A stretch of 34,902 bases of DNA from Haliea sp. GTDB taxonomy: Bacteria; Pseudomonadota; Gammaproteobacteria; Pseudomonadales; Halieaceae. Under the pieces are notes generated by a model. The model saw nothing but the letters and a program-made list of their open reading frames with translations, did not search any database and was not told where the DNA came from. Shown here one piece after another: positions 9,386-19,445 of the stretch. The stretch is from positions 1-34,902 of the forward strand of contig PKCY01000202.1 of NCBI GenBank assembly GCA_002862985.1. The letters run 5' to 3'. The position numbers and the translations under genes were made by a program. Positions within the stretch are counted from its first letter, which is position 1. Every line of letters begins with the position of its first letter.

Positions 9386-11005
9386 CTAGCGGAATATTAA
9401 CCGGAAAATCTTGCGATACATATGACGGTAGGCGTAAAACGTGCGGTTATCGAATACCAACTTATTGATGCCATTCTTGGTATCTTTTTTGTAGCGGGCG
9501 TAGATGGTTTTTAGTACCCGTTCTGTCTTTGTTTTTTCGATGCCACGTAACACGTTAAAGATTGTGCCAGCGAACTGCACTGGATGGTAAACAATACGCG
9601 TGAGGAGAAAACTCATATACGCTTTTTTCCGCACCCAATCTAACTCTTTGCTCCCAACTTCGTCGTTGAAGGATACGGCTTTGGCAAGGTCGCCCACCGT
9701 GAGTAGATCTAACCAATCCAGGTCTTTGATTTTGTGTTTGCTGGGCTCCCATAGTGGAGTGCCCGGGAGCGGAATAAACAGCCCAAAGTTCACCTCGTCT
9801 ACGCCAACTCTTGCTAATTCTCGAGCATACTTGATGGTCATTTCCATGTCTTCGCGGGTTTCACCGGGCAGCCCGAGCACAAAGTACGCAGCTACTTTCA
9901 ACCCGAGTTTGTGGGCGGTAGCGCCACAGTCCCTGAGGTGATTCAGGTCGAAATCTTTACCCTTTTGTATGATATCAGTCAGGACTCTAGGAGAACCGCT
10001 TTCCGGTGCAAGCGTAACGTGCTCACAGCCACTTTCCTTCATTGCCCGAAGCATTTCTTCGTCGATACGGCTGGCTCGAATTCCATTGGGGGTTTGCCAG
10101 CTAATATCCAGTTTCCGGCGTTTGATTTCATCACAAATTTGAATCAGCCGTTTGACGTTGATGGTCATATTGTCATCTTCAAAATGGAATTCGCGAATAT
10201 TCCATTTTTCAATGCAGTATTCTATTTCATCCGCTACGTCGGTTGCGCTGCGAGACACCCAGCGAGTTTTTCGAGAGGCACAAAAAGTGCAGCCATAGGG
10301 GCAGCCACGGGAACTAATCATGGAGGTCCAACGGCCATTGGAGTAGCCATGGGACTCCTGAGCCTTGATGTACTCTTCCATTGGTAGCAGATGGCGAGAG
10401 GGGAACGGGATAGTGTCGCTGTTCAGTTTGGTATTGCGTTCCAGTTTCTCGGTACCCATCACACAGGCGCCATTTTCATCCAGATAGGCGAGGTTGCTGA
10501 TATCGCCACCAATATTACTCTGGACCAGCACGTTGTCCTGCAGTAGCTTCTGACACAGGTAAAGGAAGGGTTTTTCCCCTTCGCCCAGTACGACAAAGTC
10601 GACGAGGTCGCGGTCTTCATCCAGAATTTCAGCGTAAAGCGCACTGGGATGTGGTCCACCCAAAACGATTTGTATATCACTATTGAATGCCCTGATTTGC
10701 CGGCACAGTTCTTGTACCACTGGGTAGGCAAAAGAGAATAAATTGGAGATTCCGACGATTTTTACCTCATCGTCGAGCCGCGCCACGATGTCCTCAAAAC
10801 TCAATCCGCGTACGAAGGTCTCTTTCTCAAACGCATTGATGGTACCGGGCTCCAGCCCGACCGCATCGATGATATCTACGGATAGGTCGTTTTGCTCCAA
10901 AATTGCCGCTAGATAGGCAATACCCAGCGGTGGGGTGATACCACTGGCCACCTGGTTCTTGGTGAACACCTGGGGCGGGTTGATCAAGATAACCTGATGA
11001 CTCAT
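9386..11005 (-). CDS. B12-binding-domain radical SAM protein (BchE-like class)
   Basis: N-terminal cobalamin-binding-like VILINPPQ...ITPPLGIAYLAAILE, GGPHPSA; radical SAM cluster SRGCPYGCTFCASR (CxxxCxxC). Confidence 0.9.
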   Translation of the reverse strand: MSHQVILINPPQVFTKNQVASGITPPLGIAYLAAILEQNDLSVDIIDAVGLEPGTINAFEKETFVRGLSFEDIVARLDDEVKIVGISNLFSFAYPVVQELCRQIRAFNSDIQIVLGGPHPSALYAEILDEDRDLVDFVVLGEGEKPFLYLCQKLLQDNVLVQSNIGGDISNLAYLDENGACVMGTEKLERNTKLNSDTIPFPSRHLLPMEEYIKAQESHGYSNGRWTSMISSRGCPYGCTFCASRKTRWVSRSATDVADEIEYCIEKWNIREFHFEDDNMTINVKRLIQICDEIKRRKLDISWQTPNGIRASRIDEEMLRAMKESGCEHVTLAPESGSPRVLTDIIQKGKDFDLNHLRDCGATAHKLGLKVAAYFVLGLPGETREDMEMTIKYARELARVGVDEVNFGLFIPLPGTPLWEPSKHKIKDLDWLDLLTVGDLAKAVSFNDEVGSKELDWVRKKAYMSFLLTRIVYHPVQFAGTIFNVLRGIEKTKTERVLKTIYARYKKDTKNGINKLVFDNRTFYAYRHMYRKIFRLIFR

Positions 11006-11395
11006 GGTTGTTGACCTGAGTTGAGCATGCTGAGTGACCTATTCTCGTTTGCTTCCTATTTTGTAATAACCCTTATCTTTCAGGGGTTTTGGAGGCAGTT
11101 ATACCAGTATAGTATAGAAAATATTGGCTAAATTGTACAGGTGGTCCCCGCACCTCCAAGAAGCACCAAAAATTGCGCGTATGGGAGGTAACCTGCCCAG
11201 TTGTAAGCGAAATGGGCGCATTGCTCAAATGAGTTGGCCCACATTGTGAGGGGGTTCACACCTGTGGGGCTCCAGGTGTCATCGTGGCAGCTTCAGACTG
11301 CTAGAAGCGAGACATGATCTGAGTTTGAAAAACGGCAATCGTCGTCACTGATTTAGTAAGTGCCGGACTTGGTCTGTGCAACGGAAACAGGAAAC

Positions 11396-12205
11396 TTAGC
11401 TTTTCTTTCCTTTGACGCTCCAGCTATAGCTATGCCGATGGTGAATTTCGATATCCTGGAATCCTGCCGCTTCCAAAAGGGCAATTGCCTCATGCTTTCT
11501 GTAATACTTCAAATAAGTCGGATTCAGCTGATCGTAAATCACCAAACGTCGCTTGTTGGAGGACATGGGCCACCAAATTTTATCAATATACTGTTTCAAA
11601 GGCAGTGGAAGGAACTTGCAAGCCAGGCGGTAGATGCACAGTGCCCCGTAAAGCAATTGAACAATCAATATCAAGACGAAATGAGGTAAGTAGGTTGTGA
11701 CCTTTCTTAAGGGTTGGACGAGCGCTAGATATAGTTCATTACCTTCATAGCTGCAAAGCCAGAAAAATATTTCGCCACCAGGTTTTAAGGCATCGTAACA
11801 TCGCTTAACTGTTGCACTGGGCTCACTGATAAATTCGATTACCCCAATAGAAATGACGAAGTCAACTGGCTCGTTGATTGTCCAGTCATCTCCGCGCTTA
11901 TTTAGAAAAGTAACGTCTTCTCCTCGCTCCATTGAACCAACGTTGTTCTTCAATTTTTCGAAAGCGCCTGGGGCGGGCTCGACTGCATAAACGTGGGATG
12001 CGCCTGACTCGAGCAACATACCCACTATACGCCCAGTACCACTGCCGATGTCGACGACGCTTTTCCCTGTAAAATCATCGGTATGTAGTAAGGGAAACAC
12101 GATGTCAGAAAAAAGATCTAAGGAGGCATACCAGCCATCGTTATCATCGTAACGAGTCCATTGGTTATCGAAATCTTGGATGGTCTTTTCATCTAAGGTT
12201 GGCAT
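11396..12205 (-). CDS. Class I SAM-dependent methyltransferase
   Basis: Motif I VVDIGSGTGRIVGMLLESGA, acidic loop VYAVEPA, VDFVISIGVIEFI. Confidence 0.85.
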   Translation of the reverse strand: MPTLDEKTIQDFDNQWTRYDDNDGWYASLDLFSDIVFPLLHTDDFTGKSVVDIGSGTGRIVGMLLESGASHVYAVEPAPGAFEKLKNNVGSMERGEDVTFLNKRGDDWTINEPVDFVISIGVIEFISEPSATVKRCYDALKPGGEIFFWLCSYEGNELYLALVQPLRKVTTYLPHFVLILIVQLLYGALCIYRLACKFLPLPLKQYIDKIWWPMSSNKRRLVIYDQLNPTYLKYYRKHEAIALLEAAGFQDIEIHHRHSYSWSVKGKKS

Positions 12206-12543
12206 GTATCAGTTTCCATTAAGCTGCAATACTTTTATTTAGAGTTGAAACGAGGATAACAAGGGTAGGGCTAACAGGGTTAGCTCATAGTAGTGTTAAT
12301 AGTATCACCTTCATCGATTATTATTGCCTATCTATCAAGCCCCTAGCAACACCTTGGAACGCCGATAGTATGTTCGACGGCCCTGCCTGTAGCCCCGGCC
12401 ACCCAATTTCTGGAACCAAGATCACATTCCTGGCAATTTTTGGAGGGAGAGTTTGGGATTGACTAAAAATCCTTCGGCTTGGTGTTGAAGCACCGCGTTG
12501 CAAATGTTTCAATTTGACGTTGGGTCAACATATACTGACAGCA

Positions 12544-12577
12544 CAGCTAATATCTACTGACAGCTAATATCTACTGA
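12544..12577. repeat. 17-bp direct tandem repeat (2 copies of CAGCTAATATCTACTGA)
   Basis: Exact duplication read at 12544-12560 and 12561-12577. Confidence 0.9.
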
Positions 12578-12727
12578 AAGAAGCGAGAATTTGGAGTGTC
12601 GGTCAGTGGCTTTAATGTCCGATGGTTCGGCAATAGCAGCATTGAGGTAATCGCCCTGGCGGGACGAAAGCATGCAGCAGGGCCTAGGTATGGCATAGTT
12701 GTACAAAGAACTTAAAAGGGGACGTCC

Positions 12728-13732
12728 ATGGCATCCGGTCAAAAACTCGTGCTGGCCATAGTAGTGCCCTGTCTTAATGAGGGCTTAACCCTGCCCACTA
12801 CGGCAAGTGAGCTCAAGGCAAAGGTGGAGGCGCTCATTGATCGCGGCATCATCGACCAGGCTTCAAGAATTTACTTTGTCGACGATGGCAGCACAGACAA
12901 TACCTGGGCTTATATTTCCGATCTTGTTGATAACAGTGAGACCTTTATTGGGATCAAATTGACGAGAAATTGCGGTCATCAGTACGCTTTATATGCTGGC
13001 CTGTTGCAAGCAGAAGGCGATGCCATCATTTCGATTGATGCAGATTTACAAGATGACATCAACGCAATCGATGCCATGCTGGAAAAGTACCAGGAGGGCA
13101 GTGAGGTCGTTCTGGGCGTGCGTAAAGACAGACAGACTGACGGCAAGTTCAAGCGTCGGAGCGCCGCATTACATTACTGGTTGTCGGCTCGCTTCGGTAT
13201 GGAGGCTGTACCGAATCACGCGGACTTCCGGCTCATGAGTAGAAGAGCCGTCGACATGCTGGGACAGTACCGCGAGAAAAACCTCTATCTGCGCGGAATC
13301 GTACCTTTGTTGGGTTTGCAGACTTCGTTGGTACATTACAAGCGTGGTCCCAGGTTGGCAGGGGAAACTAAGTATGGTTTGAGGGCTATGCTGGCCCTGT
13401 CGGCTCAGGGCATCACTTCGTTTTCTATTGCCCCGCTGCGATTTATCTCAGTCCTGGGTCTATTTGTGTTTGTGACTTCAACAGTATTGGGTCTCTGGGC
13501 TCTGCACGCGGCTCTAACCGGCAATCACCCGGGGCTTCCCGGATGGGCATCTACGGTTGTGCCTATTTATCTTTTAGGCGGTTTGCAGTTGTTGGCAATT
13601 GGTGTTGCAGGTGAATACATCGGTAAGACCTACATGGAAGTGAAAAACCGGCCCACCTACCAAATAGAGAAAATCAGTAAACATGCACCGGACGCTGAAA
13701 GTGGGCGAAGAAACGCCGGCCCATCGGTGTAG
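12728..13732 (+). CDS. Family 2 glycosyltransferase (DPM1/ArnC/GtrB-like) with C-terminal TM segments
   Basis: VVPCLNEGLTLPTT, YFVDDGSTDNTW, ISIDADLQDDINAI, C-terminal hydrophobic helices then GEYIGKTYMEVKNRPTYQIE. Confidence 0.92.
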   Translation: MASGQKLVLAIVVPCLNEGLTLPTTASELKAKVEALIDRGIIDQASRIYFVDDGSTDNTWAYISDLVDNSETFIGIKLTRNCGHQYALYAGLLQAEGDAIISIDADLQDDINAIDAMLEKYQEGSEVVLGVRKDRQTDGKFKRRSAALHYWLSARFGMEAVPNHADFRLMSRRAVDMLGQYREKNLYLRGIVPLLGLQTSLVHYKRGPRLAGETKYGLRAMLALSAQGITSFSIAPLRFISVLGLFVFVTSTVLGLWALHAALTGNHPGLPGWASTVVPIYLLGGLQLLAIGVAGEYIGKTYMEVKNRPTYQIEKISKHAPDAESGRRNAGPSV

Positions 13733-13751
13733 GGGTAAGGAATATTTCAGC

Positions 13752-14480
13752 ATGAGCACCATATATACCGACGACCAATACGACACCTGCTACCCGCCTG
13801 GTATCGACAACCACTGGTGGACTATCGCTAGGGGCGCGCAGGTTTTACGTATCGTGCGCGGCGAGAACAGGTTTGGCGACGTCTTTCTTGAAGTAGGCTG
13901 TGGCAGGGGCATTGAGGTAAACGCGTTGCGTAATGCCGGTATTGATGTGTATGGCGTGGAACTGGCAGATGTGCGGCCACTGGAACGCGTGGAGCCCTTC
14001 ATATCATCCGGAATCGACGCGATACAACTGCCCCTGGTGGAACGAGAGCGGGTCACCGGATTGCTACTTTTGGATGTCATTGAGCACCTGCCCGACCCCG
14101 CCACTTTCCTCAAGACGCTTGAATCTAGCTTCCCGAAACTCTCGGTGGTCGTCATTGCGGTTCCAGCTGCGAAGGAACTATGGTCGAACTACGATGTGTT
14201 TTACGGGCACTATCGTCGTTACACGACCCAAATGCTTGTAGAGATGGGGTGTGACTTAGACTGGGAGCTCAAAAAAGCAGGATATTTTTTTCATCTTTTG
14301 TACATACCGATGCGGGTTCTCTCTTGGTTAGGTGTTGAGCGGACATTAGTGCACCGCGCTCCTGGCCAGAAAACGCGCTGGCTACACAAGTTGGTTGCCT
14401 ATGTAAATCGTCTGGAAAGTTTTGTTTTGCCGCAAGCCTGGAGGGGAACCAGCGCCTTTGCTGTCTTTAAGTTGAAATAG
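13752..14480 (+). CDS. Class I SAM-dependent methyltransferase
   Basis: VFLEVGCGRGIEVNALRNAGIDVYGVEL, LLLDVIEHLPDPATFLKTL; in-frame ATG at 13752 preferred to 13683. Confidence 0.85.
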   Translation: MSTIYTDDQYDTCYPPGIDNHWWTIARGAQVLRIVRGENRFGDVFLEVGCGRGIEVNALRNAGIDVYGVELADVRPLERVEPFISSGIDAIQLPLVERERVTGLLLLDVIEHLPDPATFLKTLESSFPKLSVVVIAVPAAKELWSNYDVFYGHYRRYTTQMLVEMGCDLDWELKKAGYFFHLLYIPMRVLSWLGVERTLVHRAPGQKTRWLHKLVAYVNRLESFVLPQAWRGTSAFAVFKLK

Positions 14481-14548
14481 CTAAATTTATGACAAGCCAT
14501 AACGGCCAATAGTCGCGTCAGCCACGTTAGCGTCGGCAGGCGTGGTAT

Positions 14549-14564
14549 CCGGAAAGTATTCCGG
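14549..14564. other. Hairpin CCGGAA-N4-TTCCGG
   Basis: Perfect 6-bp arms between the methyltransferase and aldo/keto reductase genes; a second CCACG/CGTGG stem lies just upstream. Confidence 0.35.
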
Positions 14565-14641
14565 CCAACAGCAATAGAGGCATAAACTGGCATCTATGTC
14601 GCACTTGCCACCGCATACAAACCGTTAGGACACATCTTATT

Positions 14642-15529
14642 GTGCAATACCGAAGGCTGGGAAAAACTGAACTTTCTGTTTCGACTGTTGGGCTTGGTAC
14701 GTGGCAGTTTGCGGGGGTTTGGGGTAAACAGTTTGACCAGCGGGAAGTTAATCGATTGTTCTCTCGGGCTGCCGAGTTGGGTATTAATTTAGTTGATACA
14801 GCCGAGTGCTATGGCCTGGACCATTTATCGGAGCAGTTCATTGGTAACGCCGTAGCGGGACAACGTGAAAAGTGGATTATCGCTACCAAGTTTGGTCACA
14901 ATTCGGCTAACAAACTCGGAGATGAAAACTGTCAGCCCGAGCAGGTATTGCTCCAGCTGGAGGCGTCGCTGGATGCACTGCAAACGGACTATATCGATGT
15001 TTACCAGATGCATTCAGCCTCCAATGATCTGTTTGATAACGATGAATTATGGACCATGTTGGATAAGCAAGTGCAAGCGGGTAAGGTGCGTTTTCTTGGG
15101 AACTCTATTGGACGGCCCAATAATAAGTTTCAGCCGAAGAGATCGTTGGAGTTCGGCATCAGCGTTATACAGACGATCTACAATCTGGTTAAAACGCAGG
15201 CTGAGGAGACGGTCTTTCCCTTCGCTCAGGAACAGGATTTGGGTGTAATCGCGCGGGTGCCGCTTGCCAGTGGATTTCTGAGCGGGAAGTATCAGCCAGG
15301 GCATGAATTCGATAGTCACGACGTGCGTTCATGGCGACCACAAGCTGGTCTAGACAAGGAAATTAACGCTGCGCTTGTAGCGCTGGAACAGAAACCTGCA
15401 GATCTGGAGCCAGCGGTCTGGGCCAACGCATGGTGCTTACGACAGGCCAGGGTGGCCGCGGTCATCCCCGGACTCAAGTCTCTGGGGCAGTTGGAGCTGA
15501 ATGCACTCTCGAGTGATATTTCGCTGTAG
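14642..15529 (+). CDS. Aldo/keto reductase
   Basis: MQYRRLGKTELSVSTVGLGTWQFAG, INLVDTAECYG, WIIATKFGHN, DYIDVYQMHSAS; GTG start. Confidence 0.93.
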   Translation: MQYRRLGKTELSVSTVGLGTWQFAGVWGKQFDQREVNRLFSRAAELGINLVDTAECYGLDHLSEQFIGNAVAGQREKWIIATKFGHNSANKLGDENCQPEQVLLQLEASLDALQTDYIDVYQMHSASNDLFDNDELWTMLDKQVQAGKVRFLGNSIGRPNNKFQPKRSLEFGISVIQTIYNLVKTQAEETVFPFAQEQDLGVIARVPLASGFLSGKYQPGHEFDSHDVRSWRPQAGLDKEINAALVALEQKPADLEPAVWANAWCLRQARVAAVIPGLKSLGQLELNALSSDISL

Positions 15530-15577
15530 TTGATACGGTGCTTTTTTAAATACCCTGAGCATCGCCTGTGCTCGATT

Positions 15578-16342
15578 TCAATGATTCCACCAGGGATGAT
15601 CCCCAAATGAGCGAAGATCCATTTCATGCGTCCAGGTTGAGCGATGCTGTTGTGCCAGGTGGAGGTACGTGTCGGCGACTTTCTCCGGTAAAATCAATCC
15701 GTCGTGCTCCATGCCGCGCTGCTCACGCAGGGCTTGAAATTGGTCTGGGCCAAGCATCTTCCCCAGCGTGTCAGGTGCATCGACAGCACCGTCGATGAGA
15801 ACGTGTGCCACATGTATACCTTTGGGGCTAAATTCAGCATTGAGTGATTGGCACAGCATGCGGCGCCCGCCCATCGCTGCTGCATGTGCGTGTTGGCCAG
15901 CGTTGCCACGAACAGCAGCGGTGGCAGAGGTAACTAGTAGAGTTCCCTTCCCGCGTTGCTCCATTAACGGACAGACTGCGGACGCGAGTCGGAACAGGCT
16001 GAAGGTGGCTAGTCGCCAGCACAGTTCGAAGGCCTTGCGGGAAGTGTCTTGCAACCTGCGGTCACCAATTTGTGCACCGAGATTGAATACTACGACCTCA
16101 ATAGGGCCTACTTCTCGTTCCGTGTTTGCGACGAGTTGTTCCAGGGTGTCATCCTCTACTGCATTAAGTAATACACCGGAAGCCTCACCGCTGGATGCCT
16201 GAATATCCGACACAAGAGCGTTTAGGCCTTCCTCATCGCTGCGCCGACACAACACTGCGTGATAGCCCTCTTTGGCAAACCGCTTGCCGACTGTCCCGCC
16301 GATTCCTGCACCTGCCCCCAACACCAAACAAACCGGATTCAA
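15578..16342 (-). CDS. Short-chain dehydrogenase/reductase (SDR) family protein, likely TTG start
   Basis: VCLVLGAGAGIGGTVGKRFAKEGYHAVLCRR, VFNLGAQIG. GGGAGGA lies upstream of the TTG at 16342; the track's start at 16381 is less likely. Confidence 0.8.
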   Translation of the reverse strand: MNPVCLVLGAGAGIGGTVGKRFAKEGYHAVLCRRSDEEGLNALVSDIQASSGEASGVLLNAVEDDTLEQLVANTEREVGPIEVVVFNLGAQIGDRRLQDTSRKAFELCWRLATFSLFRLASAVCPLMEQRGKGTLLVTSATAAVRGNAGQHAHAAAMGGRRMLCQSLNAEFSPKGIHVAHVLIDGAVDAPDTLGKMLGPDQFQALREQRGMEHDGLILPEKVADTYLHLAQQHRSTWTHEMDLRSFGDHPWWNH

Positions 16343-16729
16343 ATTACGTCCTCCCAAGTGATTTTGACGAGAGTGTGGCACGAATTTCAGGTGAATTCAG
16401 CTGTAGATCTGTGCTCTACGTTTCTGCCAGAGTGGTCAGCCATTGCCCTTGCTTTGGACAATATTAACCAGGGCGGTGCTATTGGTAGACCCAAATTGTG
16501 TAAAACGGACAACCGAATATTGACCTAGAGAGGCTGCCGTTAACTCGACGGACCACTTTCTTATTCCACTGAGGAGGTGAGAGAGGATTCCATAGTAAGG
16601 TGAATGCAGTGAAGTCCAGACAGTCAGTCGTGCCGGGCGCTAGTGAACCGGGGAGGTCGGGTTAATCAAAGCCGTATCCGCCAATTATCCGAGTCTGTGA
16701 GTCTACCTGTGTGAGCCGCCCTTTTTGAG

Positions 16730-16972
16730 TTAAGATTCGGACGTGGCAGCAAGGCTGATTTTCTGGTGCACCATAGTCTCTTGCAAGCTCTGGCGGCGTG
16801 CCTCTTCCACCAGCACATTGGCCGAGCTGAAAAAGTCATCCAGCGCCTTTCCGGTTTCTGTGTTGCATTCAAAGGATTCTCTGCCTTCCTGTACGAGTGC
16901 CATTAACAGCAGCAGTTCGCGTTGGCCCAAGTTGATAGTGGCGCCTTTGGCGCTATGGTTGATTACGTTCAT
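16730..16972 (-). CDS. Small uncharacterised protein (80 aa)
   Basis: Compact ORF MNVINHSAKGATINLGQRELLLLMALVQEGRESFECNTETGKALDDFFSSANVLVEEARR with a purine-rich GGGGAA upstream of its ATG. Confidence 0.5.
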   Translation of the reverse strand: MNVINHSAKGATINLGQRELLLLMALVQEGRESFECNTETGKALDDFFSSANVLVEEARRQSLQETMVHQKISLAATSES

Positions 16973-17408
16973 CGGATCATTCCCCGTATAGTTGATACTG
17001 TCTTCAGACCAGTGAACAGTCGCAAAATTCCACGCTTAGCGGAGACGAAAGGAACCGATCTAGTGAGTTTGTAACAGCCCAATCGAGAAAATCAAATCAA
17101 AAACTGGAGAAAAGTACCGAAAGTGGGTGGTATTAGTGATTTACCCCTGCGCGAGAGGCTGCTGCTTGCCCTCCAGCTAAGGCTTGGTCAGGGGGACCCT
17201 ATTGACATTGTTGCTATTGCGATGGCAACGAGCGGAGCGAACATGGTAAGGACCAGACACGGCATTGGTAATGCTAACGCTAACGCTAAAGAGAATCCTC
17301 ATATAGCCTGTGGACCGCGACTGTCGAGTGTTCCCCCGGCGGGCACCTCGCATCAGGCGATATTTGACTCTATGATATTCCTACGTAAGCGGACAGACCG
17401 GAGACCGC

Positions 17409-18086
17409 ATGGAACACGAGCAGCATAGAAAAAAATTGCAGGTGGATATTGTCTCGGACGTGGTCTGCCCGTGGTGCATCATTGGCTACAAACAATTGCT
17501 AAAAGCACTGGAATCACTCCCAGGGTACTTCGATGTAGCCATTGCCTGGCATCCCTTTGAGCTCAATCCAGGTATGCCGCTCGAAGGCCAGGACCTTCGC
17601 GAACACCTGGCGCAAAAATACGGTAGCTCTACCCAGCAGAGCCAGTCGGCGCGAATGCGCCTGTCTCAATTGGGTGAATCTCTGGGGTTCACGTTTGACT
17701 ACTTTGAAGGCATGCGCATGGTGAATACATTTCGCGCGCATCAATTACTGCATTGGGCTTCCGGGGTGGGTAGGCAGACTGAGTTAAAGCTCGCGCTATT
17801 TGAGGCATTTTTCAGTCGCCGCGAGGATGTGAATGATTTAACTGTGCTGACCAAAGTTGTGAAGCGGGTGGGTCTGGATACTGTTGAGGCGGGGTGTGTG
17901 CTTGAAGATGGCCGCTACGCCGAGTCGGTACGCGAAGAACAGCAGTTTTGGTTGGAGCGTGAAGTACATGCGGTTCCAACATTCTATTTTCAACAGCAGT
18001 ACGTCGTTCCGGGTGCGCAGGATGCAGAAGCCTTCACTCGCCTGTTACGAAAAATCCATTCTAAGGATAGAAATACTATTACCTGA
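17409..18086 (+). CDS. DsbA family protein, FrnE-like thioredoxin fold oxidoreductase
   Basis: VDIVSDVVCPWCIIGYKQLLKAL (CPWC), later VPTFYFQQQYVVPGAQDAEAF. Confidence 0.9.
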   Translation: MEHEQHRKKLQVDIVSDVVCPWCIIGYKQLLKALESLPGYFDVAIAWHPFELNPGMPLEGQDLREHLAQKYGSSTQQSQSARMRLSQLGESLGFTFDYFEGMRMVNTFRAHQLLHWASGVGRQTELKLALFEAFFSRREDVNDLTVLTKVVKRVGLDTVEAGCVLEDGRYAESVREEQQFWLEREVHAVPTFYFQQQYVVPGAQDAEAFTRLLRKIHSKDRNTIT

Positions 18087-18102
18087 ATTACACGAGGGCA
18101 GT

Positions 18103-18531
18103 ATGAATATCAGCACACACGATCACATAGAAATTCAACGACTAATGTACCGTTACGCCAGCTGCGCAGATCATAAAGATTACGCCGCATTTTCTGAAGT
18201 ATTTTGTGAAGACGCAGTCTTCGATTATGCGGGCACATTAGTTACACCCTGCTCGGCAATCGAGGAGATGATGCATGCACTCGATAAGTACTTTAAGACA
18301 CAGCATCAGGTGCACAACGTCTTGTATGAGGTGGACGGTGATATTGCGACGGGAGAAACCTACTGCTTAGCTACGCATTTAATTAATGATAACGAAGATA
18401 CGAAAAAAATTGATATGGGCATCACCTATCTCGACCGCCTGCGGCGCACCTCCGAAGGCTGGAGAATTGAACATCGGGAGTTCAAACTGCTCTGGTCACA
18501 GACTTCCCTGGTCGAGCGCGGTGGTGTGTAG
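18103..18531 (+). CDS. SnoaL-like / NTF2-like family protein
   Basis: MNISTHDHIEIQRLMYRYASCADHKDYAAFSEVFCEDAVFDYAG, typical NTF2-like N-terminus; in-frame ATG at 18103. Confidence 0.82.
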   Translation: MNISTHDHIEIQRLMYRYASCADHKDYAAFSEVFCEDAVFDYAGTLVTPCSAIEEMMHALDKYFKTQHQVHNVLYEVDGDIATGETYCLATHLINDNEDTKKIDMGITYLDRLRRTSEGWRIEHREFKLLWSQTSLVERGGV

Positions 18532-18680
18532 GGCCGGCATTTTCGCGCTGTGAAGGCTTGCCTTTGGGAAGGTCATCGTCTGTCCGGGGGTGACCTAGTA
18601 TGGTAATGTACACTGCCCACGACGATCGATAAGCTTGCTTGGCGGACCGCCAGGTTCGGCTTTACCCACTCTGGATATCT

Positions 18681-19445
18681 ATGAGTTTCTGTAAAAAATT
18701 AATTTTAGTTGTATCAGTCACGCCTGTGCTGTTGGGTGGGTGCGCTGTTTTCGATCCAGTTGAAGCCCTCCCGGACTCTCGCCTCGACCAACTGGTCTCC
18801 GGAATGGATAAATGCCTTGCCAATCAGGCCGAGGCCAGCGTGCAATTGCGGAGCCAGGGACAGCTGCTGAAATCACAGTCAGAACAGCTGGCAGTTTTGG
18901 GCATGCAACTCGGCGCGGAGCGGGAGCTTGAACAGACAGGAAAACACGCCGCGGCTATCGCCTGTCCGAAGGCAGAAAAGGTATTCAATAAGCAGGTTGT
19001 TGGATATCGGGAAAAAGTGTGGTTGTCTGGCCTGGAGCTGGCGCTCACAGCGAGGATGGATACGGGAACAAGCTCATCATCCTTGGATGCGCGCAACATC
19101 GAGCAATTTGAGCGAGACGGCAAGCGCTGGGTCCGATTTGAACTTATACACCCTGAAACGGCAGAGCTACTGCGATTTGAGAGAAAAATAAAGCGGACAG
19201 TAGGTGTTTCCTCGTCCGATTCCGTGAATAAGGAGCGACGCCCGGTCATCAAGCTGGGGCTCCTTGTCGGTCTTATCAACCAGACGGCGGAGTTCACATT
19301 GTATGATCGAATTCATAAGACTTATCAGCTCACCGTTGGACGCGATATTCTGCAGGATGTGATGGTAGTAGATGTCAGTGAAAACTACTTGGCCCCCTAT
19401 ACTCTCGCGGAAGGTCAGGCGGAGGACGGGGGAGACACTCCTTGA
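18681..19445 (+). CDS. Lipoprotein with retropepsin-like 'ATP-dependent zinc protease' domain (PF05618/RimB-like)
   Basis: Lipobox-like VLLGGCAVF after a signal sequence; VGYREKVWLSGLELALTARMDTGTSSSSLDA (DTG motif); GRDILQDVMVVDVSENYL. Confidence 0.82.
   Translation: MSFCKKLILVVSVTPVLLGGCAVFDPVEALPDSRLDQLVSGMDKCLANQAEASVQLRSQGQLLKSQSEQLAVLGMQLGAERELEQTGKHAAAIACPKAEKVFNKQVVGYREKVWLSGLELALTARMDTGTSSSSLDARNIEQFERDGKRWVRFELIHPETAELLRFERKIKRTVGVSSSDSVNKERRPVIKLGLLVGLINQTAEFTLYDRIHKTYQLTVGRDILQDVMVVDVSENYLAPYTLAEGQAEDGGDTP

Noticed and set aside
17123-17428. 101-aa plus-strand ORF upstream of the FrnE-like gene, including a GCTAAC triplet repeat near 17273-17290
   Set aside because: Overlaps the start of the supported FrnE-like CDS and lacks protein-like features; the repeat is too short to interpret.
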